DNA of 64,000 bases from Peronospora farinosa (GCA_947646735.1 CANTFK010000994.1:1-64000), one strand, 5' to 3'; positions 10,647-20,910 are shown, numbered from the stretch's first letter. Made by a program: numbers and translations. The notes: generated by a model not told the origin, from the sequence alone.

Positions 10647-12092
10647 ATGATAGCGCTCACCAACCGTGAGCGCTCAACTGTCGAAAACCCTTCGCCTACA
10701 AACGAACAAGCAATGTCCGGAGACCCAAAACCCAATCCAGCAGGACGCCCAAGATACATCAGCGGGAATGCATCAACCAGCATCATGGCGCGGCAGCTCA
10801 TACCTTGGTCGTTGTACGACTTGTCCGGAGCTCACGCTCCGGACTCACTGGACATGATGCGGGACTACTTCCGCCGATTTCGAAAACTGCGCGGGAAAGG
10901 TCTTGATGGAATCGAGCATGAAGCTCTACAACGTTCTTGGTGCGCCTTCATCCAACGTTGGAATCGGATGCTCGAGGATGGTAGCAGCTTCCAACTATGG
11001 CTCGCCAATCGAGAGGAGCTTCGCACCGATCACTCCATCGGCGCGCTACGCGAAAGAGTGTGTGAGGAAGCTTGGAATGAGGACCGTCTCTGCTTCTTCC
11101 ATGTCAATGAAGGATGCCAATCTTGTGACTCGACTCCACGCCCAACTCATGACGAATGGCGACGACACATCGCTGAGTGTCCACTCAGCGATCGCGAACG
11201 AAGTTGGATTGCAAAGTATGAGCAAAGTCTGAGCGAACGGAGAAGCGCAGTTATTCGTGGTGCGCCTCGCTGGCAGCACCACTCGCGACAGCGGAGTCAA
11301 TCTCCGCGGGATCATCAGCGCAGGGCAGCGACACGTTCGCTTGTCCGTCCTGCTTCACGATTCTCGCCTCGCAATCGTGATATGTATTCACCGCGACGTT
11401 CTCGTTCACGGCATCGTTCTCGTTCGCGACATCGTTCTCGTTCGCGTCATCGTTCTCGTTCCCGACGACGTGGATCTCCTTATCGCTCTCGTTTGTCACG
11501 AGAGCGTTCGCGTGCTCGCCCGCTTTGGAATAGTCCGACTTCGTGGCTTCATACGACAGAACCACATCTGGAACGTCACGAAGGAGCGAGGAACGTGGTT
11601 CCCATGTATCCTGCTCGGGAGGGAATCCAAGCCAACGTACTCGGTACCTGCGCACGGATGGAACCGCGCGCTTCTCATGAGCCGACTGCAGTACTGGTTG
11701 TGGAGGGTCCTCGTGACCCACAATGCGGTCTACAATCCAGCGCACCTGTCCCTCCGCATCAACAAGCGGAGGAGGTCCCTCGCGGTGGTAGTGCTGGCGT
11801 CCTGGTTGCTCAGGACGATGTTGATCAGGACGTGAATATAGCTGCCGATGCTCGGCTGGAGGCTGAGGCTGCCAGTGAACGTGCTGCCCAGGCGGAGAAG
11901 ACTTCGAGTGAGACCCGGCAGTCGAACCGTGAACTGCTAGAGCGGATAAGGATTCTGGAGCGCCAGATGCTTGGTCAGGTTCAGACGGGATCGAGACCCC
12001 GCCCCATGTCATCGGCGCGTCGAGCACGACGGGAAGGCCGTTCGACTTACGAACCCCTGAAGCCGGCGTCGGAGCCAAACCGTGAAGCGTAG
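10647..12092 (+). CDS. antisense protein of element B (481 aa, function unknown)
   Basis: This open frame starts 13 bp inside the 3' LTR and runs against the direction of pol, overlapping the 3' end of the integrase/chromodomain frame by 842 bp. Residues 45-200 are a mixed helical region with a Cys/His cluster resembling a zinc finger (CQSCDSTPRPTHDEWRRHIAEC pattern: C-X2-C, two His, C). Residues about 215-300 are Arg/Ser-rich with tandem RSRSRH units. Residues about 395-455 look like a coiled coil (ERAAQAEKTSSETRQSNREL), and the end is basic. The ATG lies in the reverse complement of the polypurine tract, and a perfect 9-bp stem hairpin (10652-10674) follows it. I do not recognise the family. 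A fortuitous frame is the alternative. Its length, its position and parallel frames in elements A and C argue for a real gene. Confidence 0.6.
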   Translation: MIALTNRERSTVENPSPTNEQAMSGDPKPNPAGRPRYISGNASTSIMARQLIPWSLYDLSGAHAPDSLDMMRDYFRRFRKLRGKGLDGIEHEALQRSWCAFIQRWNRMLEDGSSFQLWLANREELRTDHSIGALRERVCEEAWNEDRLCFFHVNEGCQSCDSTPRPTHDEWRRHIAECPLSDRERSWIAKYEQSLSERRSAVIRGAPRWQHHSRQRSQSPRDHQRRAATRSLVRPASRFSPRNRDMYSPRRSRSRHRSRSRHRSRSRHRSRSRRRGSPYRSRLSRERSRARPLWNSPTSWLHTTEPHLERHEGARNVVPMYPAREGIQANVLGTCARMEPRASHEPTAVLVVEGPRDPQCGLQSSAPVPPHQQAEEVPRGGSAGVLVAQDDVDQDVNIAADARLEAEAASERAAQAEKTSSETRQSNRELLERIRILERQMLGQVQTGSRPRPMSSARRARREGRSTYEPLKPASEPNREA

Positions 12093-12705
12093 CCGGACGA
12101 TATTCCTTCAGCCGCCCGACATAGAATGTCGGGTGGAGTCGCAGTGAAGAGGGGACGTCGAGTGTATAAGCGTCGCCAATTGCCTTCAGAACCTTGAATG
12201 GACCGATGAAGCGTGGCGCGAGTTTACTCGCGCCCAGATTAGTGACCGCAGAATCCCTTAAACCTTCCGTAGATAATAATACACGGTCACCTTTCTCAAA
12301 CTTGCTCATGTTCTTTCTTCCATGTTTGTCAGCGTTCTCCTTCTGTTGGTCTACCGCAGATTGTAGTGCGTCGCGTACAAACCGGGTGATGGCTTGACGT
12401 TGGAGTATAAATTCCGACACGGCCATGTCATCAATTGGTCGCGCCGACTCAATCGGCGCGTAGGTGGCAGTAGGTGAACGCTTACCCGAAGACGGGTCAA
12501 TCAATGTCTGCGCAGTCCATCGAGCTAATGGGGACGCCACGTCTGATGGCGTCAAAATGGCCGTCTTTGCCTTGGATCGGGTTACTGCATTCGCGCTCAA
12601 AATACCGTGAGCTGCACTCGATCCTGGTTTATCACCTTTATTCCCCCCCCAGAGTGGAGCCACTAGGTGGTGTGGGTCGCCCCACGGCCAGGACAGTAGG
12701 AACAC
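11251..12705 (-). CDS. integrase C-terminal part and chromodomain of element B
   Basis: The 484-residue frame carries the end of a Ty3 integrase: the GPF-type module (FEKGDRVLLS..LAPRFIGPFKVLK..LHPTFYVGRLKEYRP, about residues 125-210) followed by a long Pro/Gln-rich linker. A chromodomain with RYRVRWLGFPPEQDTWEPRS follows at about residues 345-385. The C-terminal tail has NEN-rich repeats encoded by an 18-bp tandem repeat (about 11395-11470). The frame is open from before 12705. The catalytic core is upstream in 12719-13313 in other frames. It would place the integrase on chromatin. Confidence 0.75.
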   Translation of the reverse strand: MFLLSWPWGDPHHLVAPLWGGNKGDKPGSSAAHGILSANAVTRSKAKTAILTPSDVASPLARWTAQTLIDPSSGKRSPTATYAPIESARPIDDMAVSEFILQRQAITRFVRDALQSAVDQQKENADKHGRKNMSKFEKGDRVLLSTEGLRDSAVTNLGASKLAPRFIGPFKVLKAIGDAYTLDVPSSLRLHPTFYVGRLKEYRPATLHGLAPTPASGVRKSNGLPVVLDAPMTWGGVSIPSEPDQASGAPESLSALAVHGSTAGSHSKSSPPGQHVHWQPQPPAEHRQLYSRPDQHRPEQPGRQHYHREGPPPLVDAEGQVRWIVDRIVGHEDPPQPVLQSAHEKRAVPSVRRYRVRWLGFPPEQDTWEPRSSLLRDVPDVVLSYEATKSDYSKAGEHANALVTNESDKEIHVVGNENDDANENDVANENDAVNENVAVNTYHDCEARIVKQDGQANVSLPCADDPAEIDSAVASGAASEAHHE

Positions 12706-12718
12706 GAGGGTGACGAGC

Positions 12719-13313
12719 CTAATTCACAAAAAATGGCGTCAACCCTGTTGACGCATGTACGGCGTTGTTGAGTGCGAACTCAGCGAGTGGTAAAAATGCA
12801 CTCCAACTTGTAAATGACGTAGCATAACTCCGAAGAACATCTTCGAGGACCCGGTTCACGCGCTCGGTCTGCCCATCCGGAAACGGATGGGCTGCCGTCG
12901 ACATCAGCAGTTTTGTCCCGAGGAGCTCGAAAAGTGATGTTCAAAATGCGGAACGTAAATCGCGGGTCACGGTCCGAAACAATGTTTTCTGGAAGGCCAT
13001 GATGACGGAACACCGCGTCGATGAAGTGCGCCGCGGTCTCTGCCGCGGTGACCTTAGCGTGGACAGGCACGAGATGTGTCATCTTGCTGAATCTGTCAAC
13101 AAAGACCAAAATGCCCGTTCGAGCTTGGCTATCGGGTGCAAGCCCGAAGATAAAGTCCATTGAAACTGATCTCCAGGCCTCTGCTGCAATTGGCAACGAT
13201 CGAAAGGGAGCCTGTGACGAAGGAGATGGCTTCACACGCTGGCATATTTCGCACGTTCGGATCCATTTGCGTAACCACTTATACATGTGGGGCCAGAAAA
13301 AGTCTCGAGACAC
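12719..13313 (-). pseudogene. integrase zinc finger and catalytic core of element B (frameshifted)
   Basis: Frames 12780-13313 and 12719-12904 together give a Ty3 integrase core. The zinc-finger Cys pair is in RTCEICQRVKPSP, the first catalytic Asp in VSMDFIFGLA and the second in IVSDRDPRF. The Glu region follows as FPDGQTERVNRVLEDVLRSY. A frameshift near 12900 separates the two parts. The His pair of the zinc finger lies just before 13313. Confidence 0.75.
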
Positions 13314-13336
13314 AGCCGCGAAAAGACTTTCGCGGC

Positions 13337-14158
13337 TTAAATGGCCGCCAGCAGGGGCATCGTGGGCTTGTGGATGATTCTTGCACGTAAATCCATGTCA
13401 TTGGCAATCACCGTGCGAGGAGAATCGAATTGGTCGATGCTATACAGAAGCAAATCGCCGTCTAAACTGTATCGATGAATATGGTCGCGCTTGGTACGGG
13501 ATAATGCTCCCAGTGCAGCATCGCTGGGAGCACGCAGATACTCGATAATGTCTGCATAATCTGAGTCACCCTTGTACGCTGCGACAATCTCATCAAATAA
13601 ACACGGCTCGGGTGTAACCCGAGTTAAGTTCAGCGATACATTCATCGCACATCGATCATTATCGTCCTCTTCATCAGTATCCTGACGACTCAGAGCAGTC
13701 CGAGGATCGTAGTCGGGACGTCGTGACAGAGCGTTGGCGAGAATATTAGTCTTGTCTGGCTTGTAATGTACGAAGAAGTTGTACTTAAAGAAGAATGAGA
13801 GCCATCGTGTCATCCGTTGGGACAGTTGTGGGCTCTTCATTACTGTGCGCAGCGATGCATGATCGGTGTACAAAGCAAATGTACGTTCACCAAGCAGATA
13901 CACGCGAAACTTGATGAGTGCGTAGCGCATTGATAGCATCTCCTTGTCGTGAAACGGATAGTTGTTCTCATCTGGCTTCATCTGTGGCGACTGATAGATC
14001 ACGAATCGTTCACAGCCCTCATCATCAAATTGCATGAAGGCACAACCGATTACGAAATCACTGGAATCGCATACCACGTCGAACGGCTTGTAGTCGTCTG
14101 GTAGAACAAGCACTGGCGCTGACCCAGCACCGGAATCTCCGGTGCCCAAAAGACACAT
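13337..14158 (-). CDS. RNase H region of element B
   Basis: A 273-residue frame carries Ty3 RNase H motifs: FDVVCDSSDFVIGCAFMQ with the first catalytic Asp, PFHDKEMLSMRYALIKFRVYL with the Glu, ALYTDHASLR with the Asp, and the closing NILANALSRRPDYDP. It is in line with RT upstream (14182 on) but separated from it by a short deletion. It would remove RNA from the RNA-DNA hybrid during reverse transcription. Confidence 0.8.
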   Translation of the reverse strand: MCLLGTGDSGAGSAPVLVLPDDYKPFDVVCDSSDFVIGCAFMQFDDEGCERFVIYQSPQMKPDENNYPFHDKEMLSMRYALIKFRVYLLGERTFALYTDHASLRTVMKSPQLSQRMTRWLSFFFKYNFFVHYKPDKTNILANALSRRPDYDPRTALSRQDTDEEDDNDRCAMNVSLNLTRVTPEPCLFDEIVAAYKGDSDYADIIEYLRAPSDAALGALSRTKRDHIHRYSLDGDLLLYSIDQFDSPRTVIANDMDLRARIIHKPTMPLLAAI

Positions 14159-14181
14159 TTCTTCATATTTGCATACAAATT

Positions 14182-14914
14182 CTAGTTTCGCATGACTTGA
14201 TAAACCTGTTTCAAGTGTTGAAGGTAAACTTTGACATCGCTGAGGTTGCCCTCGGCACGACTGTGGACTAGGATGCCGTCAAAATAACTTGGAGCAAAGT
14301 TCCGAAGGGGTCTCAACCCTTGAAACATCATGCGATTGAAAGTGGCCGGAGCGTACTTCAACCCTTGTGGTATAAAATGACACTCAGGGTGCTCACCGCG
14401 GTGAGTGGGTATCACTCGGTCGAATCAGAATCTGGTAAAAGCCATCGGTCAAGTCGATGGCACTGAAGATGACACTTTCTGACATGGAATTCAGCACCAT
14501 GTCCTTTGTGGGAATAGGCGTCTGTGCAGGAATAGTGGCATCATTCAGCTTATTAAACGCATGAACTATTCACCAACCTCCCGTGGCCTTCTTCACGCAG
14601 AAGGTTGGACTCGAATGTGGTGAGATACTCTCACGCACATGACCCGCCTTGAGGCGGCCTTTATAAAATGTGTCAATAGCTTCGACTTGATCTAGAGGCA
14701 ACGGCCACTGCCGTGTCACACGATACTTCGACCCTGGCACGAGATTGACTTCGCCACGGTCAGAAGGAAGTTCAGCCGGGATCTTGTTCGAGAACACGTC
14801 TGCGAGCAACGTCGTAGACAGGGTTACCAGACTCTCGCAGAGCCTCCCATGACTGTGATGCAAACCTTTCCTCACGCGCTGAATTTGACTCAGTGCTTCG
14901 AGGAAGCATAACAT
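14182..14914 (-). pseudogene. reverse transcriptase of element B (damaged)
   Basis: Frame 14570-14914 has the N-terminal RT motifs (KYRVTRQWPLPLDQVEAIDTF, SSPTFCVKKATGGW) and stops at a TGA in place of Arg in the WRIVHAFN motif. Frame 14182-14415 holds LKYAPATFNRMM and YFDGILVHS, in which the catalytic YFDD box has become YFDG. The palm/thumb end is deleted just before 14158. The copy cannot reverse transcribe itself. Confidence 0.75.
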
Positions 14915-15185
14915 GCTCCTCTTTCATCACGGTAACCATCTCGTTGGTGATCAGACATACATGAAGTACAGTGCCTCCCTTAAGGTCACGTAGGAAATGC
15001 TTTCACGAGAGCCCTGGTAGGCTTGTAATCGAAGACGCGTCGCGAGGTGGACTCGCGACTTCAATGCATTGGCTTCTTTGTGGACTCCCTTCGACGTACA
15101 CGATAGCATGGACACATTCCAACGCTGAATATTCGATGATGTTGTCCCCATCGTGCTTTGAGTCACTACTCGAAGCTGGCGAGCC

Positions 15186-16290
15186 TCAGTCAGGTGATAA
15201 ACCATCACCCCCCTCTAGGAACTGGATGTTTTCATCCACGATGCCGGAAACACTAGACGGGAGTACCCCAAACTCGAACGTCGATATTTGATGAGGGACC
15301 TCCTGCTCGGCCTCCGTAAACCCGTGTGGGAGCCCCTGCTCAACCACAGTATGCCCATGTGGGAACCTCGGTTCGACCACAGTGGGTGATGATGGGAACC
15401 CCGGTTCGACCATCATGCTCTCGCGTGGGGACTCCTGTCCGTCCACGTTGTACTCGTGTGGGAGCCCCTGCTCGACCACAATATGCCCATGTGGGAACCT
15501 CGGTTCGACCACAGTGGGTGATGATGGGAACCCCGGTTCGACCATCATGCTCTCGCGTGGGGACTCCTGTCCGTCCACGTCACACTCGCTGGCGAGCTCT
15601 TGCTCGTCGCCACAATGCCCTTGTGGGAGCCCCTGCTCGACCACAATAGGTGCAGATGGGAACCCCAGTTCAACCACTGCATTCACGTGCGGGAACCCCT
15701 GTTCAACCGCATTAATGACGCGCGGGAACCCCTGTTCGACCGCGTCGTCCTCGTCGTCCTCTTCGCTCTGTAGCGAGGGGTCACAGTCACTTGTGTCTCG
15801 AAGAACAGCACAAGCAGTGCAGAGAGGGCCATCGCTCGATCTGTGCACCGCCAACGTCGTGGAATCACGATCCACGACTGTGACGTTCGGCCAGTCACTT
15901 GGAGATACCAAGAGATGGGTAAACACTTCACTGACATCGAACTTGCGTCGACGTCTCACTGATCTGGCTAACCAGTCGATCTGGGGCTTATAACGTGCCA
16001 ACGATGGCATGCCCAGTATGCAAGCGAATGCATAATTCATCGCGATCACCAAGAAATCATCATTACTGCGAAAGCCATCAAACGTGTACGGCAACGACAC
16101 TTCGCGCCGCGATACGCGGTGTGGTTTCCCGTCAGCCAACTTGACGACGACTTGGCCAGGTCCCTCACGAACCTGGATGCTGGGAGGCAGCATCGATAAA
16201 CAAGATTCACGAAAGAAATTGTTTGTTGCTCCTGAGTCCAGGAGTGCTCGCAGAGGTCGCCGGACGCCGGCGACATGTTAACTGACAATA
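15186..16290 (-). pseudogene. aspartic protease and repeat-rich linker of element B
   Basis: The retropepsin active site [11 protein letters not shown] lies near 16220-16250, upstream of the first Met of the frame 15186-16193. A TAA stop near 16275 separates it from the end of gag. The flap/[10 protein letters not shown] motif is near 16010. Residues downstream turn into an acidic, Pro/Glu-rich linker with tandem repeats, which leads towards RT. A frame change lies between this linker and RT (14915-15185). Confidence 0.65.
15300..15740. repeat. 132-bp tandem repeat in the protease-RT linker of B
   Basis: A 44-residue unit ([20 protein letters not shown], then [14 protein letters not shown]) is present about two full times, flanked by more divergent sub-units of about 10-12 residues with VVEQG/VVEPxFP. 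Element D carries the same repeat at 37960-38230. Confidence 0.75.
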
Positions 16291-16414
16291 ATCAGACGTG
16301 AATCACCACTCGTAGTGGTGGCATTTAACCGTGCGCGTAGCGCAGGAGGACTGGAAGGTTGGGCTGCCACCGGGGGACCCGGACCTCCGCTCCAACCAGT
16401 ACGGCGCCCTGCAC

Positions 16415-17464
16415 CTACTGGTCCCGACCGTTTTTTGGACGGGCGGCCGGTACAGCACCCTCATGATGGGCGTCCACTACTTGCACCGATAATGGGGCTG
16501 GCGCACGGCACTCTGCCGCGCGATGTCCTGGCTTGCGACAACGAAAGCAAACCATTGGACGCCCGGTGCGAGCGTCACCTTTATGATGAAAGACACGTCG
16601 CCGGTCACCCGACGACTCAATAACGTCGATCTCCATAGGTTCTGGACCAGAAGGCCGGGGAACGCTGACGACCGAGGGTTTGGCATATGCCTTTGTGACC
16701 CTAAAGTCTTCACGGAGTGCGATGGCAAATGCCTCCTCCAATGTGGCAGGCTCGGCGCGCTCCAGCGATAAGCGGGTCTGCCCCTCACGCATACCATCCA
16801 CTAAGACATTCACCTGTGTGTACATGTCCATGGGGTGCGTGATAATACACGACGCCAGATGCCTAGCCATCTGTACGTAGTCGCGCATCGCCATTTTACC
16901 CTGTCGCATCGACAGGAATCTTGATCGCACCAGTTTCTCCTCTTGTGGTGGCTCGAAGGCAAGACGGAGATCGTCCTGGATGGTATCCAAGGTGGGGAAT
17001 GCGTGCTCTTCCACAACGAGTTTACCAAGGGCCCACTCCTTGGCCTTCCCGGTGAGGCGGGAAAGTAGAAAGTTGACCTTCGCCTGTGGAGCCTCAAGAA
17101 GTCTCGAGGCGATGGCGATATCAACTTCTCGGAACCACCGGTTCAGCGATAACCGGTCCTTACCTTCTCCAGAGTAGGAGGAGGTTTCCATCTTCACGGC
17201 CTCATTACGTGAAGGGCGCGAGGGAGTTAAGCCTCGCCGGTTGGATTCGGCGAGCTCGCGTGCCATAAACTCATGTATGGCGAGACGTTGCGCGTCAGGG
17301 GTCGCTGATCTCATCAACGACGCGACGAATGCCTCTCCCGATATCGCCGCGAGGCGATTAAGGGCATCCCACTCAACACCAGTAAGATGGGGGAAGGTCG
17401 CGTGCTCCAGAAATAAATCTGAAGCGTCAAAGTACGACGATTCGCTCATCCCAAACTCGGGCAT
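16415..17464 (-). CDS. Gag of element B
   Basis: An intact 349-residue Gag. The capsid-like retrotransposon Gag domain spans about residues 95-260 ([44 protein letters not shown]). A CCHC zinc knuckle ([14 protein letters not shown]) is near residue 310. It would build the cytoplasmic particle and bind element RNA. It starts about 27 bp from the 5' LTR, close to the primer-binding site. The downstream protease is in another frame after a stop, so a frameshift or readthrough would be needed, or this copy is damaged there. Confidence 0.85.
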   Translation of the reverse strand: MPEFGMSESSYFDASDLFLEHATFPHLTGVEWDALNRLAAISGEAFVASLMRSATPDAQRLAIHEFMARELAESNRRGLTPSRPSRNEAVKMETSSYSGEGKDRLSLNRWFREVDIAIASRLLEAPQAKVNFLLSRLTGKAKEWALGKLVVEEHAFPTLDTIQDDLRLAFEPPQEEKLVRSRFLSMRQGKMAMRDYVQMARHLASCIITHPMDMYTQVNVLVDGMREGQTRLSLERAEPATLEEAFAIALREDFRVTKAYAKPSVVSVPRPSGPEPMEIDVIESSGDRRRVFHHKGDARTGRPMVCFRCRKPGHRAAECRAPAPLSVQVVDAHHEGAVPAARPKNGRDQ

Positions 17465-17469
17465 AGGAA

Positions 17470-17488
17470 GGACTACGAAGTGCTACCA
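17470..17488 (-). other. primer-binding site of element B
   Basis: Two bases inside the 5' LTR the minus strand reads TGGTAGCACTTCGTAGTCC. The same TGGTAGCACT core follows the 5' LTR of element C, and TGGCAGCA follows the LTR of element D. This suggests a shared primer tRNA, which I could not identify. Confidence 0.55.
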
Positions 17489-17490
17489 GG

Positions 17491-17828
17491 TGTAACGGGG
17501 ATAGAACGTACCGTCACTAGCTTACACGTGCGCTTGAGGAAGACTCAAGCCCAAGTATTAGGTATTAAGTAAATTTAACTCTGATTTTTATTTTGGTTTT
17601 AATTCGTAATAATTACGAAGATTTTAGTCGTAATAAATACGACAGTGTTCCCGCCTTTCGGGAACCACACAATTTCAGGTTGATTTATCATTGGTCCATA
17701 TTGGGGACTTTAGGCCCAATAATAAACCAATAATAAATTACCACGCTGTGCCCGCTATTCAGGCCCAGCACCTGCCTACATATGTAATTATTTATTCATA
17801 TTAATCCTATGTAATGTAGCCCATTACA
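17491..17828 (-). repeat. 5' LTR of element B
   Basis: The LTR runs from TGTAACGGGG to CCCATTACA on the plus strand and is the same length as the 3' LTR, with only a handful of substitutions. Confidence 0.92.
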
Positions 17829-17833
17829 CGCAT

Positions 17834-18731
17834 GGTGGGTCAACGTCAGAGAGCGACCATGGCCTATCGACTCAAGCGAACGGCACTGCGGAGAGAATGG
17901 TCGAGGATCTAATGAGATCGCTCAGGATGTACGTAGCCGACGTGGGGCCGCGAGACTGGGATGAATACGCGGAACCTTTAACGTTTGCGTTAAACACGGC
18001 TCAAGACAGAGTACGGGAGGAAACACCGTTCTATCTGGTACATGGATGGGATGCTAGGACCACTCTTGAGACTATGTTACCGGTGGTGAACACTCGACGT
18101 CGAGAAACAGGACCTCAAAGATGGAGATATCGGATTCAGAGCCACTATCAGCGAGCAAGAGACCAAGTCAACGAGAATTTACGGGCGGCTAGTCAGGCTC
18201 GGGTGCAAGTGCATAATGAAGGGGTAGTAGGCCACGAAATTCAGCCAGGGGCCCGGGTATGGCTATACTTAGACCGAGTGAAGGAGGGGTATGCCCAAAA
18301 ATTGGCCCACCTATGGCACGGACCGTTCCGAGTCCAGGAGTTAGTCGGAGATCTTGCAGTACCTTTGGAATTACGAGGTACAGAATACACCAATCGTGCA
18401 CATCTCCAAGCTCAAGCCCGTCAGAGAGTTCCCCGATCGACCTAGCAGCGAGCTGAAAGTGGATGGAGTAGATCGGGTCGACTTCGATGAATGTTTGTTA
18501 CCAGAAGACAGCTGGGTGCGGAAATTGGAAGAGGGCGAGTATGAAGTCGAAGAAATTTTAGAGAGTCGTACAGGCAAGAAGACTCGGTATGGGAGGCAAC
18601 AACGAGAATTCTTCGTGCAATGGAAGGGACACCCTGACCCCTCGTGGGTGAACGAAGTGGATCTGAATTGCGTAGCCTTACTCCGGGACTACGAGCGCAA
18701 GAAGACAAGCCATAACCGCTCTAACTACTAA
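17834..18731 (+). pseudogene. integrase C-terminal half and chromodomain of element A
   Basis: After the CGCAT target duplication (17829-17833) the integrase core resumes with the region holding the catalytic Glu (NGTAERMVEDLM, about 17880-17915). It continues as frame 17897-18445. The frame 18354-18731 gives the chain end with a chromodomain (EYEVEEILESR..FFVQWKGHPDPSWVNEVDL). Chromodomains bind histone tails and steer integration to silent chromatin. One frameshift near 18440 separates the two frames. Confidence 0.75.
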
Positions 18732-19096
18732 TGCAGAGCCATGAAAACTAGCACATGGTAGCAAGGTTCTTGGAAGGTGGACCGAGTCCCTCAATGGTCG
18801 GACCAGCCCCTCGTTGGGAGACTTGGGTCGCCTGCGGGGCGGCCTTGAACTTCCACGAGTTAGGAGTATAGGAGAATGGAGAATAAAGGAGGAAGACTAA
18901 CAAGATCACCTGGAACAGAGATAAATATGGCAGAGGAGATGGAAGATGGACAGACGCACAAAAATAGGGTCGAAGAGAACGAATGTTCGTGTTCAAAGGG
19001 AGACCTAAGATGGCGGCCCAAACTTACCCTTGAGGCACGGGACTAAAGTTCCAGGATGGGGATCGGAAGACAACCAATATTGGGTAAGCAACGGTC
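18732..19096. other. gap between pol and antisense gene of element A
   Basis: No coding signal is recognised. Near 18776-18830 there are two units like those of the LTR minisatellite (CCTCAATGGTCGGACC, CCCCTCGTTGGGAGAC). The sense pol and the antisense gene converge on this segment. Confidence 0.4.
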
Positions 19097-20876
19097 ACGC
19101 GTAATCCGACACCTGAAGGGCCTCGAGCAGATCGACTGGGTCTGACCCCTCCTCACGACCAGGGTACCAGTAAACTACACGGCGGGTACGAGGAAGATGA
19201 CGGAAGAAAGGGTCCAGGAAAATGTAGAGATCGCAGCGACCCTTGCTCATCTCAACGAAGATAAAGTCGATCACCTCCCGCCACGCTCGATTCGCCCGAC
19301 TCCGACGCTTCTTCCGCGCGTTGTAATATGACGCAAGAAAATAGTTCGCTCGCGCTTGGACCTTAGAGATTCACAGGCAGTGGGTCGCCTCCCAGAGAGC
19401 TTGGCCATGCTCTTCGTCGAACCGTGTGTAGACCGCCGCCAACGGGTGAAACAGTCGACAGGTCGGAAGGAGACATGTGGGACCGAAACATTCGCTGCCA
19501 CACAAAGGTCAGCATCCGGAAGTTTATGGAGCATGGAAGAGCTCACAAGTGGCTTCTTCCACTTGGGAGGGCGGTCAATGTTCCGTCCGGTGGACCGAAA
19601 CACCCCCAAGGTAGATCCAACTGGTCCACTAAGTCTTTTGGGGATGCAACAAAAGTTGGCGAGGTCGACCAGCCAAGGTGAAACCTTTGCGGCAGAGAAG
19701 GTCTTCAGGTGTATATACCCAGGGATGATGGCATCCTTAGGGAGCGAACAAGAGTCGGTCGGGAAAAGTTTATTGTTTCGACCGAAACCGTGGACGCGTC
19801 CTTTTCCTTTCCAGGGGTAGACCCACTCTCCGAGCCAGAAGACCCGAACATCGCTCGTTTTAACGAGAGGCCTGAAGTCGAGGCGGGCTTTACAGCAGAC
19901 GTAGACGCTGGCGATAGTCACGGGGACCTTTATTCGTTGACGTCGACCGGAGAAACGAGACTTGGCCAAGGCCGCCCGGATCATTTCGCTTTCATCGCTT
20001 GGCTCGTCTTCGGAAGAGTCCAGCATGATGGGAGAGTGGCCGCCAGAGACCCCTGACGTAGGCACCGCGGACGTGGGGTTAGTCAACGTGTTAGAATTCA
20101 TGGACTTGGTGCACCTAGCAGACCCGCGTGACGACTTCCGCCTGGACCGTTTGCCGAGAGCTTTCGTCGGCCTCAAAAGGTGGCCCCACAGCCGTGGGCG
20201 GGACCGCCGAAGAAGGAGTTGGTCTCGGAGGCGGCCCACCTGAGAAGTCATCGTGGTCGAGCTCTGCCGCGAAAAGAGAGTAACGACTTTGACTGTGGTC
20301 AATCTTACATCTTAGGCGGTCCACCAGCTCAGTTTCTCGCTGTAGAGCTTCGCGGAGTTAAACCACTAGCCAGGAGTTGTCGTGTTACTCCTCTTCCAGG
20401 CGCTCACACCGGGTTTCACAAAAAAACGGCGGAAGGGGAGACTACAGCTAGTCTACCCTCGCAGTCCTCTACTCGGCGAGATATTACGTCCACGTTGACC
20501 GGCAGCTCATGTAGAGATACGACACCTTAGCGATGTCGACCAGCGCGGGAGACAGATTGTCGGTCGTGGACGCTAGTAAGGCAGAAGTATCGGCCGACTT
20601 ACGGAAGGAAAAGCAATGGAGTTAGGCGAGTCATCAACGCGGGCAGTTCGGCGGAATTAAAGGGTTTTGATCTTTCACGGCGAGGTCGACCAAGGACGGT
20701 CCTTCGGATGGATGTTCTATCGGAGGTGCGGGGACAACCGAGGCCAATTTTTCAGGCGGTGGGTCTGAACTGGGTGAAGAAATTGCTGAAACGACGAAGA
20801 AAAGTCGCGGGCTATCAACAAAAGGCAAAGTGAAGGACCTACGTGACTGAAGAGGGAAGGACATGCGCGTGCTCAA
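19097..20876 (-). pseudogene. antisense protein gene of element A (broken, function unknown)
   Basis: The longest single frame is 19271-20302 (343 codons), but coding signal extends on both sides in other frames of the same strand. Beyond its end, the frame switched near 19440 stays open (one TGA near 19372) through SYYNARKKRRSRANRAWREV, DLYIFLDPFFRHLPRTRRVV and a stop at about 19097. Upstream, 20115-20324 reads REALQRETELVDRLRCKIDH, which looks like a coiled coil. 20634-20876 gives a Ser/Pro-rich N-terminus starting about 35 bp from the 3' LTR. The whole would be a protein of roughly 550-600 residues: N-terminal low complexity, coiled coil, an acidic Ser patch (LDSSEDEPSDESE), then a basic, aromatic-rich globular C-terminus. 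At least three frameshifts are needed, so it is a pseudogene here. I do not recognise the family. Confidence 0.65.
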
Positions 20877-20910
20877 ACCGCTGTACGGCTGAGCAAGTGC
20901 AAGGGGCGGC

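Larger units (their letters stand above)
10296..17828 (-). mobile_element. Ty3/Gypsy element B, nested in element A
   Basis: Two 338-bp LTRs (10296-10633 and 17491-17828) flank a 7.5-kb element in minus orientation, with 5-bp target duplications CGCAT at 10291-10295 and 17829-17833. The LTRs differ at only about five sites, so the insertion is recent. On the minus strand the order is gag, protease, a repeat-rich linker, RT, RNase H, integrase and chromodomain. An additional plus-strand frame (10647-12092) lies at the 3' end. Several stops and deletions in RT make this copy non-autonomous despite its youth. Confidence 0.93.

Noticed and set aside
11257..11835. 192-codon frame rich in Val/His in element B
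   Set aside because: It is a third frame across the 18-bp repeat. The other plus frame (10647-12092) is longer and has a sensible start.
15382..15993. Cys/Ser-rich plus-strand frame (203 codons) in element B
   Set aside because: It is the shadow of the VVEP/VVEQ repeat linker on the minus strand. The repeats create parallel frames.
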